Source: Bacillota bacterium (GTDB lineage Bacteria; Bacillota; UBA4882; UBA8346). From it: a stretch of 42,699 bases of DNA. The number at the start of each line of letters is the position of its first letter. Positions within the stretch are counted from its first letter, which is position 1. A model generated the notes under the pieces. It worked only from the letters and a program-made list of their open reading frames with translations. It did no database searches and was not told the DNA's origin. The stretch covers positions 1 to 42,699 of the forward strand of contig JAAYEK010000267.1 in NCBI GenBank assembly GCA_012728785.1, written 5' to 3'. Positions 1 to 10,451 of the stretch are shown in pieces. Position numbers and translations under genes: made by a program.

Positions 1-92
1 CAATGCTTTAAGATTTCAAAGGGACAATATTTCATCATTTCGTAAATGTTAGGATTGCTTTCTATGATATTAATAATATCCTCGATATTCAT
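1..92 (-). CDS. Partial unknown protein, runs off left edge
   Basis: Reading the minus strand from an ATG at 92 gives 30 uninterrupted codons to the window edge, beginning MNIEDIINIIESNPNI. A purine-rich AAGGTCGAG stretch precedes the ATG at a plausible ribosome-binding distance. I do not recognise the family; the visible part is acidic and probably helical. The fragment is too short to exclude chance, but it is divergently oriented to the next gene with its own upstream space, as expected for a real gene start. Confidence 0.35.
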   Translation of the reverse strand, partial: MNIEDIINIIESNPNIYEMMKYCPFEILKH

Positions 93-337
93 AATCAATC
101 TCGACCTTCTATATAACTTGTTTCATAGAGTAATTAACCAGCTAGAAACTACAAATTGATTCCATCAAAGGATGCTTTTTTTATTTATGTTAATAAAATA
201 TATATTACGGCAATTTTTGGATTTATCCTCTTTTGAAAATAAAAATTTTTAATACCGGCACCCTTTCTTTTGGCAACCTTAGATATCTAAAAAATGAAAT
301 GCCCCTGAACGTATTTTGAACATTTTGTGTCATTGCC

Positions 338-366
338 TTGACACTATTTATCAGGAATGTTTTAAT
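338..366 (+). promoter_or_regulatory. Candidate sigma-A promoter for the aconitase-family gene
   Basis: A perfect -35 hexamer TTGACA (338-343) is followed after exactly 17 bases by TTTAAT (361-366), one mismatch from the -10 consensus. It would start transcription near 373, giving a leader of about 75 nt before the GTG at 449. The rest of 93-448 is AT-rich with no other convincing feature. Confidence 0.6.
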
Positions 367-448
367 GATAAATGGTGTATGAAAATTAGTAATTAGATTG
401 CTTGAGGTTATGGAAAGTTCATAATTAAATATAATGGAGGATTTTTGC

Positions 449-2812
449 GTGGTAGAGTTAATTAAAAATGGAGTTTATCTTGGAAGAGGAAAGATAATTC
501 AAGAAGAAGCAGGCGATTCAACACTAGAAAGGCTTAATAGTCAGTTGTCTGACGCTGGTCTTGCTCCCCTAACCTTGGACCAAATTAAGCTGGACCAAGC
601 GCGGGCCGGTACTATTGCGTTTAGAATATTGACCGCTCACAATCAAACCGGTGATTGGCGTAACTTAAAGATCAAGTTTGACGCTTTGGCCTCCCATGAT
701 ATCACCTATGTTGGAATTGTCCAAACCGCCAGAGCCAGCGGCTTGACTGAGTTTCCCGTTCCATACGTTCTCACCAACTGCCATAACAGCCTTTGTGCCG
801 TTGGGGGCACCATTAATGAGGACGATCATGTCTTTGGATTGTCGGCGGCCCAAAAATACGGCGGTATTTTTGTACCGGCCCACCAAGGGGTAATCCATCA
901 ATATATGAGAGAAATGCTCTCCGGTTGCGGGAAGATGATTTTAGGTTCGGACAGTCATACCCGATACGGCGCCTTAGGAACTATGGGCGTTGGCGAGGGT
1001 GGACCGGAACTGGTTAAACAACTTCTGAAACGAACTTATGATCTGGCGTATCCTGAAATAATCGCCGTTTATTTGGAAGGCAAGCCCAGTCCGGGAGTGG
1101 GTCCGCAGGATGTGGCCCTAGCCCTTATCAAAGCCGTATTTAGTAATGGTTTTGTCAAAAATAAGATTTTAGAATTTGTGGGACCGGGGGTTGGCAATCT
1201 ATCGGTTGATTTTAGAAATGGGATCGATGTAATGACCACCGAAACCACCTGTTTAAGTTCGATTTGGCTCACGGATGAATCAGTACGGGAATACTACCGG
1301 ATTCATGGTCGTTTATCCGATTATCAACAACTGGAAACAGAAGAGATCGCTTACTATGATGGATTAGTCAAAATCGATCTCTGTAAAGTAGAGCCGATGA
1401 TCGCTTTGCCGTTTCACCCTAGCAATGCCTATACCATTAAAGAATTAAACCGTAATCCCGTTGAAATACTTCAACAAGTCGAAGCCGAAGCTAGGAAACA
1501 ATTGGATAATCCTAAATTAAACTTTGATTTGCGGAGCAAAATTGTCAACGGTCGTTTAAAAGTTGATCAGGGAGTTGTCGCCGGTTGCGCCGGGGGCACA
1601 TTTGAAAACATCTGTGATGTGGCGGAAATATTAAGTAATAAATCGATTGGCCAAGGAGAATTCAACTTAAGTGTTTATCCAGCCAGCCAACCGGTGAATA
1701 TTCAATTAGCCAATAATGGTGTTTTGGCCAGATTACTGGCTACTGGAGCTACCTTTAGAACCGCTTTCTGCGGTCCTTGTTTTGGGGCAGGAGATGTTCC
1801 TGCCAATAACGCCCTTAGTATCAGACATACTACCCGTAATTTTCCTAATCGGGAAGGTTCAAAACCGTCCGATGGACAGTTAGCATCGGTGGCGTTGATG
1901 GATGCTAGATCGATTGCCGCCACTGCGCTCAATGGCGGTGTCTTAACTGCGGCCACCGAAATAAATCCAACCGTTTCTACAGAAAAGTATGTTTTTAACG
2001 CTACTATTTATCAAAACCGGGTATTTCAGGGTTTTGGTAAGGCTAATCCGGACCAAGACTTAAAATTCGGTCCCAATATTGCTGATTGGCCTTCGATGAT
2101 TCCCTTACCCAACAATATATTGCTAAAAGTTGCATCTTTTATAACCGATTCGGTTACGACAACGGATGAACTGATCCCCTCGGGAGAAACTTCATCCTAT
2201 CGTTCCAACCCATTTAAACTTGCCGAGTTTACTCTCTCCCGCAAAGACCCGGGATATGTGGAACGGGCCAAAGCAATTCAATCTGTGGAAGAAGAGCGTC
2301 GGAGTTTACTTCGGGGTTCAAAAACAATAAATGTTATGGGGACTAAGGTTGAACCGGTCTTGATGACGTTGATTCAATCAGGCCTTGAGACCGGGGATCT
2401 AGCTAAGTTGGCTGAGGATACCGGCCTAGGAAGTTTAGTTTTTGCAGTAAGACCGGGTGACGGTTCGGCCCGTGAACAAGCGGCTTCCTGCCAGAAAGTA
2501 CTTGGGGGCTGGGCAAATATTGCGGTTGAATATGCTACTAAACGTTATCGTAGTAACTTGATTAACTGGGGAATGTTACCATTGATCATCTCGGAATTGG
2601 CGGCGGCCAACTTTAAGGTCGATGATTACATTTATCTTCCCGGAATTCGACAAGCCGTTGCTGGTGGCGCTGAAACAGTGAAAGCCTATGTAATTGGTCC
2701 GGAGGGTCATAAAGAATTGAATTTGGCTTTACCCAATCTTTCATCTGACGAACGCGACATTATTTTGGCAGGCTGTTTGATCAATTATTACGCGAAATGT
2801 TTACTTCGATAA
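449..2812 (+). CDS. Aconitase-family hydratase, YbhJ-like
   Basis: Member of the aconitase superfamily, which uses a [4Fe-4S] cluster to dehydrate and rehydrate hydroxy-acids; the substrate is not known here. The 787-residue product has the three cluster cysteines expected of the fold: one in GCAGGTFEN near residue 380 and the CGPC pair near 441 and 444. N-terminal HQGVIHQ and [12 protein letters not shown] motifs also match aconitase-type active sites. It resembles the uncharacterised E. coli YbhJ group more than AcnA/AcnB or LeuC, and no citrate-cycle or leucine genes lie nearby. I place the start at GTG 449, because GGAGG at 436-440 sits 8 nt upstream; the in-frame ATG at 434 overlaps that ribosome-binding site. 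It has its own promoter and appears monocistronic or only loosely linked to pyrG. Confidence 0.85.
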   Translation: MVELIKNGVYLGRGKIIQEEAGDSTLERLNSQLSDAGLAPLTLDQIKLDQARAGTIAFRILTAHNQTGDWRNLKIKFDALASHDITYVGIVQTARASGLTEFPVPYVLTNCHNSLCAVGGTINEDDHVFGLSAAQKYGGIFVPAHQGVIHQYMREMLSGCGKMILGSDSHTRYGALGTMGVGEGGPELVKQLLKRTYDLAYPEIIAVYLEGKPSPGVGPQDVALALIKAVFSNGFVKNKILEFVGPGVGNLSVDFRNGIDVMTTETTCLSSIWLTDESVREYYRIHGRLSDYQQLETEEIAYYDGLVKIDLCKVEPMIALPFHPSNAYTIKELNRNPVEILQQVEAEARKQLDNPKLNFDLRSKIVNGRLKVDQGVVAGCAGGTFENICDVAEILSNKSIGQGEFNLSVYPASQPVNIQLANNGVLARLLATGATFRTAFCGPCFGAGDVPANNALSIRHTTRNFPNREGSKPSDGQLASVALMDARSIAATALNGGVLTAATEINPTVSTEKYVFNATIYQNRVFQGFGKANPDQDLKFGPNIADWPSMIPLPNNILLKVASFITDSVTTTDELIPSGETSSYRSNPFKLAEFTLSRKDPGYVERAKAIQSVEEERRSLLRGSKTINVMGTKVEPVLMTLIQSGLETGDLAKLAEDTGLGSLVFAVRPGDGSAREQAASCQKVLGGWANIAVEYATKRYRSNLINWGMLPLIISELAAANFKVDDYIYLPGIRQAVAGGAETVKAYVIGPEGHKELNLALPNLSSDERDIILAGCLINYYAKCLLR

Positions 2813-2853
2813 CCAGGAATGTAGTTAGAATTTTTAAGATATCATATTAACAA

Positions 2854-2878
2854 TTGAGGTAGAAACCAGATACCTCAA
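2854..2878 (+). promoter_or_regulatory. Leader hairpin abutting the pyrG ribosome-binding site
   Basis: A perfect 8-bp stem, TTGAGGTA (2854-2861) with TACCTCAA (2871-2878), closes a 9-nt loop and ends directly at the GGGGAGG ribosome-binding site of pyrG. No T-run follows, so it is not a normal terminator. It could tune translation or mRNA stability; this function is inferred only from position. Confidence 0.45.
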
Positions 2879-2889
2879 GGGGAGGATAA

Positions 2890-4500
<1,611 letters not shown>

Positions 4501-4510
4501 GAATGGTATT

Positions 4511-4554
4511 AATCCCCTCCCGGTTGTCAAAACTAAATCGGGAGGGGATTTTTT
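4511..4554 (+). terminator. pyrG terminator hairpin that also contains the next gene's RBS
   Basis: AATCCCCTCCCG (4511-4522) pairs perfectly with CGGGAGGGGATT (4539-4550), a 12-bp GC-rich stem followed by a run of T to 4554. The 3' arm contains GGAGGGGA, which is also the only good ribosome-binding site for the TTG start at 4553. Folding would therefore both stop transcription and hide that site. Confidence 0.85.
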
Positions 4555-5149
4555 GAAAAAACCGATATTATTTAAATTAATTGTTTTCGTTTGGTTGTTA
4601 TTCAAGCCAATTAATGGATATGCGACTATTGCGCCGGTTAAGCCTGACTATGAGAAAAATTATAGTGAGTTTAAAAGCATCCAGTTAAACAATCCCGGTT
4701 CCGTTTTACTAAAAGGAGAAATTGTTGGAATTAATCATGGGGAAATCTTGATAAACCCTTTAACTGATAATAGCAATGATTTTTTTCGGTTAAAACTAAT
4801 CCGAGAGACAAAACTTTATTGTAATGGGACCGTTTCAGAGTGGGCGGCTTTGACACCGGTTGCCCCGGAGGCTTATTTTGAAGCCCAAGTATTAATGAAT
4901 AGGGAAACAGAAGCCATTGCCGTAAACGCATTTTATTATGGGGAAGAATGCATTGTTAACCGGAGTTATCAAAATCAAGGCCAACTATTTTTGGAATTGA
5001 TTTCAGCCCATTCCGGTGAAACTTTTGTGTCTCCATTAACTAAAGAAGCTAGATTGCCGTTGAATGAAGGCTGGATGCAAACGGGACAGGCTGTTTATGT
5101 TCTTTTTAGTGATAAAAATAGTATTAGAGGGGTTTATATACCGGATTAA
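4553..5149 (+). CDS. Secreted protein of unknown function
   Basis: I do not recognise the family. The start is TTG 4553, because GGAGGGGA lies just upstream and this choice creates a classic signal peptide (KK, then a hydrophobic stretch LFKLIVFVWLLF, then GYA). An earlier in-frame ATG lies inside pyrG and lacks a ribosome-binding site. The mature part of the 198-residue product is rich in beta-strand-forming residues and seems to hold two similar halves, each with a KGEIVGI- or NQGQLFLE-type opening and a later conserved loop; small OB-like or DUF5666-like units are possible but unproven. It is likely exported to the cell envelope. Expression should depend on read-through or opening of the terminator hairpin that includes its ribosome-binding site. 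Confidence 0.7.
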   Translation: MKKPILFKLIVFVWLLFKPINGYATIAPVKPDYEKNYSEFKSIQLNNPGSVLLKGEIVGINHGEILINPLTDNSNDFFRLKLIRETKLYCNGTVSEWAALTPVAPEAYFEAQVLMNRETEAIAVNAFYYGEECIVNRSYQNQGQLFLELISAHSGETFVSPLTKEARLPLNEGWMQTGQAVYVLFSDKNSIRGVYIPD

Positions 5150-5308
5150 CTTTCCTATAGATCTCAAAATATATTGTAAACCTTATCATTGTAATTAGTG
5201 TGCTTTAGGAACTAATTTGCTTGATCTAAAAAGCAGGAGTTGGCTAGGGGAACGTCGAAAATAAATCTGATATACTGAGAAAAAATATTTTTCCAAGGAA
5301 GGATGCAA

Positions 5309-6349
5309 ATGGCTGTTAGAGTATTGGTAGTTGATGATTCAACTTTTGCGCAACAAATTTTGACAGGCCTGCTAAGTAAGGATCCCGAGTTGGAAATCAT
5401 TGGCGTGGCTGTTGATGGCGAAGACGCTTTACGTCAAATTGCACAATTTCATCCGGATGTAGTCACTTTGGATATTGAAATGCCGAAGATGAATGGATTG
5501 GATTGTTTGGCCAAAATAATGGAGAAAAGTCCAACACCGGTGATTATGGTTAGTTATTTGACTGTTAACGGTGCTGAACATACCATTAAAGCCCTTGAAC
5601 TTGGAGCGGTGGACTTTGTAACCAAACCATCCAAAGATGACGCCGATTTAGAGAAAGTTGCCAAGGAAATAATTCAAAAAGTTAAATTGGCAGCTTCGAT
5701 TAAAGTTGACAAATTACAAAAAGTTATAACTGACAAAAAAGCGCGCTCTCTCACAATTAAACCACCCAAAAGCATCGAATTAATAACTATCGGTTCTTCT
5801 ACCGGTGGTCCAAGGGCGCTCCGCTATTTACTAGGATTATTCCCCGAAAATTTCCCTTTGGGAATAGTAGTGGCCCAGCATATGCCGGTTGGTTTTACTC
5901 AAGTATTTGCCAACCATTTAAATGATGTATGCGATATTGAAATTAGTGAGGCTAAAGATGGAGACCCAATACTACCAGGCAAGGTGTTAATCGCTCCCTC
6001 TGGAAAACAGATTGTGCTCGAGCGCGCTTCGAATGAGGAATTGATAGTGAAAACCTCAAAAGAACCCGTACTTATATACAAACCGTCGGTCAATCATTTT
6101 TTGAAATCTGTCGCCGCAGTTTGCCATGAAAAAGTATTAAGCATAATCCTTACCGGAATGGGATCGGACGGGGCAATCAGTATGCAAGAGTTGAGGAATC
6201 TAGGAGCCAGGACCATTGCTGAAGCTGAGGAGAGTTGTGTGGTTTTTGGAATGCCCAGGGCCGCTATAGAGTTGGATGGAGTAGAGTTTGTTGAAAGTTT
6301 ACCCAATATTTATCCGCGCATTATCGATATTCTTTCCAAAGATGAATAG
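5309..6349 (+). CDS. cheB: Chemotaxis response regulator protein-glutamate methylesterase
   Basis: CheB removes methyl groups from chemoreceptors when its receiver domain is phosphorylated, giving sensory adaptation. The N-terminal receiver domain begins VRVLVVDDS and has the phospho-acceptor aspartate in VVTLDIEMPKMNG (Asp 55) and the KPS motif. The C-terminal methylesterase domain has the catalytic triad: Ser 164 in GSSTGG, His 191 in AQHMP and Asp 287 in GMGSDGA. I chose ATG 5309, six bases inside a longer reading frame, because AAGGA at 5295-5299 is correctly spaced from it. It stands alone: no cheA, cheR, cheW or receptor gene is in this window, so its partners must be encoded elsewhere. 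Confidence 0.95.
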   Translation: MAVRVLVVDDSTFAQQILTGLLSKDPELEIIGVAVDGEDALRQIAQFHPDVVTLDIEMPKMNGLDCLAKIMEKSPTPVIMVSYLTVNGAEHTIKALELGAVDFVTKPSKDDADLEKVAKEIIQKVKLAASIKVDKLQKVITDKKARSLTIKPPKSIELITIGSSTGGPRALRYLLGLFPENFPLGIVVAQHMPVGFTQVFANHLNDVCDIEISEAKDGDPILPGKVLIAPSGKQIVLERASNEELIVKTSKEPVLIYKPSVNHFLKSVAAVCHEKVLSIILTGMGSDGAISMQELRNLGARTIAEAEESCVVFGMPRAAIELDGVEFVESLPNIYPRIIDILSKDE

Positions 6350-6395
6350 TATGAGATGAGAGGACGAGACTTTAGGCTGGCGAACTAACCATTGG

Positions 6396-6424
6396 TTTCC
6401 AGGATTGGTTTGTTGTAGTATAAT
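6396..6424 (+). promoter_or_regulatory. Candidate sigma-A promoter for the zinc-ribbon gene
   Basis: A perfect -10 hexamer TATAAT (6419-6424) is preceded at 17 bases by TTTCCA (6396-6401), four of six matching the -35 consensus. Transcription would begin near 6431, about 60 nt before the TTG start at 6491. Confidence 0.5.
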
Positions 6425-6490
6425 ATTTGGATAAAAAAGAGGAATTAAATCAGCAATGCCGAATTTTTATCAATTGAGGAGGTGGTTCAA

Positions 6491-7141
6491 TTGTTAATTA
6501 CTACTCAACGAACCCTCGCTCTTCGCTGTCCTTTATGCGGTCGGTTAGATTTAAATTCAATATCTTGGTTTGGTTTTTCAGGTAAAGAACCAATTCGAAT
6601 CAAATGTAAATGCGGGTTCAATAAATTGGTTATTCTCTCAAAAAACAATTCTCACGATTTTTATTTTCAAGTTCCTTGTTTGATCTGTGATGAAGTACAT
6701 ATTATTAGATTTTCGAAATCTGAATTATGGGGAAAAGTTAATTTGGTGCTTCGTTGCTCAAATGGGCAAGAACTTGGTTATATTGGTACCGAAGCAGCTA
6801 TTAAAAAATTAGTTAATCAAAAGCGGGATGACTTAGAAAGCATAGTTAATAATCTTGGATTTGACGATTATTTCACCAACCCTCAAGTTATGTTCGAAAT
6901 TTTGAATCATCTTCACCAAATCGCTGAAAAAAACCATCTCTTTTGTCATTGCGGGAATAATCAAATTGAGATTGAGGTATTTCCTGAAAAGCTGGAATTG
7001 CATTGTCCGTTTTGCCATAGCCTGCATATTATTTATGCCGAGACTGTTGAAGATCTAATGATAGTAAAGGAAGCAAACGAAATAGCTTTAACTGAAAAAG
7101 GTTTTTCAAGTTTTGATTCGAGTAAAGTCCATCCGATTTGA
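6491..7141 (+). CDS. Multi-cysteine zinc-ribbon protein of unknown function
   Basis: The 216-residue product contains several paired cysteines: CPLCG and CKCG near the N-terminus, a CLIC pair and a lone cysteine (CSNG) in the middle, and CHCG and CPFC toward the C-terminus. This spacing suggests at least two zinc ribbons separated by a helical middle section. No signal peptide or membrane segment is visible, so it is probably cytoplasmic. The start is TTG 6491 with GAGGAGG ending at 6482, an 8-nt spacing; the upstream in-frame GTG at 6482 overlaps the ribosome-binding site. It has its own candidate promoter. I cannot name the family; a nucleic-acid-binding or metal-dependent scaffold role is possible but unsupported. 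Confidence 0.7.
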   Translation: MLITTQRTLALRCPLCGRLDLNSISWFGFSGKEPIRIKCKCGFNKLVILSKNNSHDFYFQVPCLICDEVHIIRFSKSELWGKVNLVLRCSNGQELGYIGTEAAIKKLVNQKRDDLESIVNNLGFDDYFTNPQVMFEILNHLHQIAEKNHLFCHCGNNQIEIEVFPEKLELHCPFCHSLHIIYAETVEDLMIVKEANEIALTEKGFSSFDSSKVHPI

Positions 7142-7529
7142 AATTATTATTGGAGGTTCTCCACATTTTCCATCTTCCATTAACCCTTTCATCCCTACAG
7201 TCCGTAAAAATTCCATTACAGGATAGTATATTATATAAGTTAGTTGGAAAATATCGAACTAATCTTTCTTTTCCACAAATACCAAGAGAATGAATCGGTC
7301 TTATTTCCGGTATACAATTATTATACCCCCAAGAAACTCCGAAGAAGACTAAAGAGTTATGATCTCCTTCAGGTCTTTTTACTGAATCTAATTTATTTAG
7401 GTTATTGACTGGAAAAAGTATTTTTTAAGGATTGAAAGATATTGATTATAAGTTAATGGGCTAGCAACTAGAGCTGTTAATAAAGAACAAATCTATCTTT
7501 GTTTTGTCTAATTAAGGGAGGATTTCGTA
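7142..7529 (+). other. Gene-free AT-rich spacer before rho
   Basis: No open reading frame with a ribosome-binding site, no RNA fold I trust, and no strong promoter was found in these 388 bases. A weak imperfect hairpin followed by five T occurs around 7353-7380 and could be a poor terminator for the upstream gene. The Shine-Dalgarno of rho (GGGAGG near 7515) lies at the right end. Confidence 0.4.
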
Positions 7530-8819
7530 ATGCAATTGGCTGAATTGGAAGGAAAGACCCTGCAAGAATTGCAGGAAATGGCTAAAGAATTAAATATCGA
7601 AAACATTTCGAACTATCGAAAACGGGAATTAATCTTTGAAATGTTAAAAGTTTTAGCTGTCAAGGAAGGGCTAATCTTTTCCCAAGGCATTTTGGAGATT
7701 TTACCTGACGGCTTTGGTTTTTTGAGAGTTGAGGATTTCAGCCCCGGGCCTGAGGATATCTACGTTTCAGCATCGCAGATTAGGCGTTTCAATTTAAAAA
7801 CCGGGGATATGGTTTCAGGGCAAGTTCGTCCTCCAAAAGATAATGAAAGATATTTTGCTTTGCTTAAAGTACAAGCGGTGAACTTGAATGACCCGGATGC
7901 CCTCAAGCTACGCAATCATTTTGAGGAACTTATTCCAATTTATCCTAATGAACGAGTGCAACTGGAAACCACTCCAAAAGAAACAGCAATGAGGATCGTT
8001 GATATTATGGCGCCGGTAGGAAAGGGACAACGGGGAATGATCGTCGCTCCTCCAAAAGCCGGTAAAACCACACTTTTAAAAAAGATTGCCAATAGTATTA
8101 CAACCAATCATCCGGAGATCGAATTAATTGTACTCCTAATCGATGAACGTCCGGAAGAGGTTACTGATATGTCCCGTTCGGTGAAAGGTTCGGTAGTAAG
8201 CTCCACTTTTGATCTTCCGTCTGAAAACCATGTCCGGGTAGCGGAATTGGTTTTGGAAAGGGCTAAACGATTAGTGGAAACGGGAAAGGATGTAGTAATC
8301 CTCCTGGATTCGATCACCCGGTTGGCTAGGGCTTACAATCTGGTAGAACCTCCAAGTGGGCGCACCCTCTCCGGTGGGGTTGACCCCAGCGCGCTTCATA
8401 AGCCGAAAAGGTTTTTTGGTGCTGCTCGAAATATTGAAGAAGGTGGGAGTTTAACAATTATGGCTACCGCTTTGGTAGAAACCGGTTCTCGAATGGATGA
8501 AGTGATTTTTGAGGAGTTTAAAGGGACAGGTAATATGGAATTACACCTTGACCGGAAGTTAGCCGATCGCCGGATTTTTCCGGCTATTGATATTAACCGT
8601 TCCGGAACGCGTAAAGAAGAACTGTTACTTAAGTCGGAGGAACTGGAATGCGTTTGGGTCTTACGTAAGTTGCTTGGTTCGTTAGGCCCGGCCGAGACTA
8701 CCGAATTATTGCTGGAACGCTTAAGTCATACTAAATCCAACGTTGAACTCAGAGAACTGATTATGACTTCGTCTTTCGCTGAAAATGTTTTGAAAAAAAG
8801 AAACCAGGATGATCATTAA
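7530..8819 (+). CDS. rho: Transcription termination factor Rho
   Basis: Hexameric RNA helicase that ends transcription of untranslated RNA. The 429-residue product has the Rho N-terminal helical domain ([15 protein letters not shown]), an RNA-binding cold-shock-like domain with the RNP motif DGFGFLR, and a RecA-type ATPase core with the Walker A loop [12 protein letters not shown] (invariant Lys near 179), the Walker B region [16 protein letters not shown], and the R-loop region [24 protein letters not shown] 7530 follows GGGAGG. Length and motifs are typical, with none of the large arginine-rich insertions of Actinobacteria. It is followed by an intrinsic terminator and then the LysM/M23 gene. 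Confidence 0.97.
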   Translation: MQLAELEGKTLQELQEMAKELNIENISNYRKRELIFEMLKVLAVKEGLIFSQGILEILPDGFGFLRVEDFSPGPEDIYVSASQIRRFNLKTGDMVSGQVRPPKDNERYFALLKVQAVNLNDPDALKLRNHFEELIPIYPNERVQLETTPKETAMRIVDIMAPVGKGQRGMIVAPPKAGKTTLLKKIANSITTNHPEIELIVLLIDERPEEVTDMSRSVKGSVVSSTFDLPSENHVRVAELVLERAKRLVETGKDVVILLDSITRLARAYNLVEPPSGRTLSGGVDPSALHKPKRFFGAARNIEEGGSLTIMATALVETGSRMDEVIFEEFKGTGNMELHLDRKLADRRIFPAIDINRSGTRKEELLLKSEELECVWVLRKLLGSLGPAETTELLLERLSHTKSNVELRELIMTSSFAENVLKKRNQDDH

Positions 8820-8858
8820 GAGTAACAAGGGTTACCCGTATATAATTCTTGGATTAAT

Positions 8859-8900
8859 TCCCGTCGGTAGTGAAACACTACTTACGGGATTTTTATTTTT
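8859..8900 (+). terminator. Intrinsic terminator after rho
   Basis: A 14-position stem pairs 8859-8872 with 8876-8889 (one C/T mismatch and one G-U pair) around an AAA loop, followed by TTTTTATTTTT. The ribosome-binding site AGGAGG of the next gene begins immediately after the T-run at 8901, so expression of that gene from upstream needs read-through. Confidence 0.85.
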
Positions 8901-8913
8901 AGGAGGCGGTAAG

Positions 8914-9822
8914 TTGAGAACCAGTGTAATTAAGGGTTTAATTCGGGTTTGGCGTAATAAAAGCCGATTTTGCTTAATACTGGTTTTAGCTTTATGCTTA
9001 ATATTTCCGCAACAAATGACTGGGGCTGCGTTTTCGGGGAAAGAATCAAAGGTGAAAATGGAGGACGTTTTTAAGTTCAGAACCGACTTAATTAAGGAAG
9101 CATTACTAAAAGCCGGATTTACAAGTCACTATCTTAAAAAAAATGAGACCTTATATCGGTTGAGTCAAAAATATTATGTATCAGTTGCCGCTTTAAAAAG
9201 AGTAAATCAAATTGCCAACCCCCATTTGATTCCGGTAGGGGAAAAGTTATATATTCCACCAGTGGAATACCAAGCCGGGCGGTTGAAACGTTATCAAGTT
9301 AAGCCAGGAGACTCGTTAAAAGGTTTACTATCCAGTTATAGCTTGGAGCTTTGGCAGTTTAAAAGGATCAATCCGGATCCAACTAAACATTCTCTTAAAA
9401 AAGGGACACTACTGTATTTACCTAAAAAGGAAATTAACCGCTCGCCCCGTTCGACTTTGTCGATTAATTTAGTTCGGCCGGTAGGGGGAAGAATTACCTC
9501 TCGTTTTGGAAGACGGTGGGGACGGATGCATTACGGAATTGATTTAGCGGCATCGCTTGGAACTCCAATCCGGGCTGCGGCATCTGGGAAAGTAGCCTTT
9601 ACAGGATGGAACGGCGGATATGGTTGGTTTATAAAACTCGACCATGGAACTTATAAGACTAACTATGGTCATCTTTCCAAAATAGTGGTAGCTAATGGTA
9701 GTTATGTTCAACAAGGAGATTTAATTGGATTAGTAGGAGCAACCGGACGAGCTTATGGTAGTCACCTTCATTTTGAACTGGAAATTAGCGGAAATAAAGT
9801 TGACCCATTACTCTTCATCTGA
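8914..9822 (+). CDS. LysM-domain M23 metallopeptidase, cell-wall hydrolase
   Basis: A 302-residue exported protein that probably cuts or regulates cutting of peptidoglycan cross-links. The start is TTG 8914 after AGGAGG (8901-8906); it gives a positively charged N-terminus and a hydrophobic segment FCLILVLALCLIF followed by small residues, consistent with a signal peptide or anchor. Two LysM-type repeats follow (KKNETLYRLSQKYYVS and YQVKPGDSLKGLLSSY), which bind glycan strands. The C-terminal M23/LytM domain carries the zinc-ligand motifs: HYGIDLA, YGHLS and HLHFE. All catalytic residues appear present, so it may be an active endopeptidase rather than an EnvC/NlpD-like activator. A longer in-frame start overlapping the rho end lacks a signal peptide and is rejected. 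Confidence 0.9.
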   Translation: MRTSVIKGLIRVWRNKSRFCLILVLALCLIFPQQMTGAAFSGKESKVKMEDVFKFRTDLIKEALLKAGFTSHYLKKNETLYRLSQKYYVSVAALKRVNQIANPHLIPVGEKLYIPPVEYQAGRLKRYQVKPGDSLKGLLSSYSLELWQFKRINPDPTKHSLKKGTLLYLPKKEINRSPRSTLSINLVRPVGGRITSRFGRRWGRMHYGIDLAASLGTPIRAAASGKVAFTGWNGGYGWFIKLDHGTYKTNYGHLSKIVVANGSYVQQGDLIGLVGATGRAYGSHLHFELEISGNKVDPLLFI

Positions 9823-9892
9823 AGTTAAATTAGAATGAAAAAAGCCTTTAGGAGAAGAAAGAGCTATTTATTTGTTTATAAATGCTAATTTT

Positions 9893-9928
9893 GGGGAGGT
9901 TTTTAATCAGACCTTCCCTTGTTTTTTT
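9893..9928 (+). terminator. Intrinsic terminator after the LysM/M23 gene
   Basis: GGGGAGGT (9893-9900) pairs with ACCTTCCC (9911-9918) with one G-U pair, then TTGTTTTTTT to 9928. The T-run overlaps the -35 hexamer of the ctsR promoter, a compact arrangement. Confidence 0.8.
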
Positions 9929-9947
9929 AAAATAAAAGATGTAAAAT
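9919..9947 (+). promoter_or_regulatory. Candidate sigma-A promoter of the ctsR operon
   Basis: TTGTTT (9919-9924) and TAAAAT (9942-9947) are separated by exactly 17 bases. The predicted start site near 9954 lies inside the CtsR-type operator. The -35 element is built from the T-run of the preceding terminator. Confidence 0.6.
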
Positions 9948-9948
9948 A

Positions 9949-9965
9949 AGGTCAGGAAAGGTCAG
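9949..9965 (+). promoter_or_regulatory. CtsR-type direct-repeat operator
   Basis: The heptad AGGTCAG occurs twice in direct orientation (9949-9955 and 9959-9965), separated by three bases. Known CtsR boxes are tandem heptads of the GGTCAAA type with a 3-bp spacer, so spacing and core match while the last bases differ. The site covers the predicted start of transcription and part of the ctsR ribosome-binding region, as expected for autorepression of this operon. Confidence 0.75.
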
Positions 9966-9974
9966 GAATGAAAC

Positions 9975-10430
9975 ATGAGTAATTTGGCGGATTTAATTGA
10001 ACAATATTTGAGAACTGCATTGGCCCAACAGAACATTGTTGAACTCCAAAGAAGAGAGTTAGCCAAGATGTTTCGTTGTGCCCCATCGCAAATCAATTAT
10101 GTCCTGGAAACCAGATTCACCTTAGACCAAGGCTTTATAATCGAAAGCAAGCGTGGTGGAGGAGGATATATTCGAATTACTCATTCTCAAATACCTTTGA
10201 ATTTACCGGAGGTTTTAGATGAACTAATGCCTGAAATGTTACGGCAGGAAGAGGTTGAGGTTTTATTAAATAGACTGGTTTCCAAGGAAGTAATCAGGTC
10301 TGAAATAGCGCAATTGGTATTAGTATTAACGGAGAGAGAGTTGGCGGATTTACCCGATGATTATGCCAATGAATTCCGGGCTAAATTTGTTAAGACCATT
10401 CTAATGGCGCTTGTAAGTATCAATGAATAA
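9975..10430 (+). CDS. ctsR: Transcriptional repressor of class III stress genes
   Basis: CtsR represses clp and related protease genes at normal temperature by binding tandem heptad operators. The 151-residue product has the N-terminal winged helix (NLADLIEQYLRTAL through the APSQINYVLETRF recognition region) and the glycine-rich beta-wing SKRGGGGYIRI, whose arginine contacts DNA and is the known target of McsB phosphorylation in related species. It is the first gene of a four-gene operon with mcsA, mcsB and clpC, the classical Firmicute order. A matching operator lies at its own promoter, so autoregulation is likely. ATG 9975 is preceded by AGGA at 9964-9967. Confidence 0.95.
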   Translation: MSNLADLIEQYLRTALAQQNIVELQRRELAKMFRCAPSQINYVLETRFTLDQGFIIESKRGGGGYIRITHSQIPLNLPEVLDELMPEMLRQEEVEVLLNRLVSKEVIRSEIAQLVLVLTERELADLPDDYANEFRAKFVKTILMALVSINE

Positions 10431-10451
10431 AAATGAATGGGAGTGATTAAA

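Noticed and set aside
5240-5276. Promoter for cheB around TATACT at 5271
   Set aside because: No -35 at a usable distance and no convincing sigma-D pattern; left unannotated.
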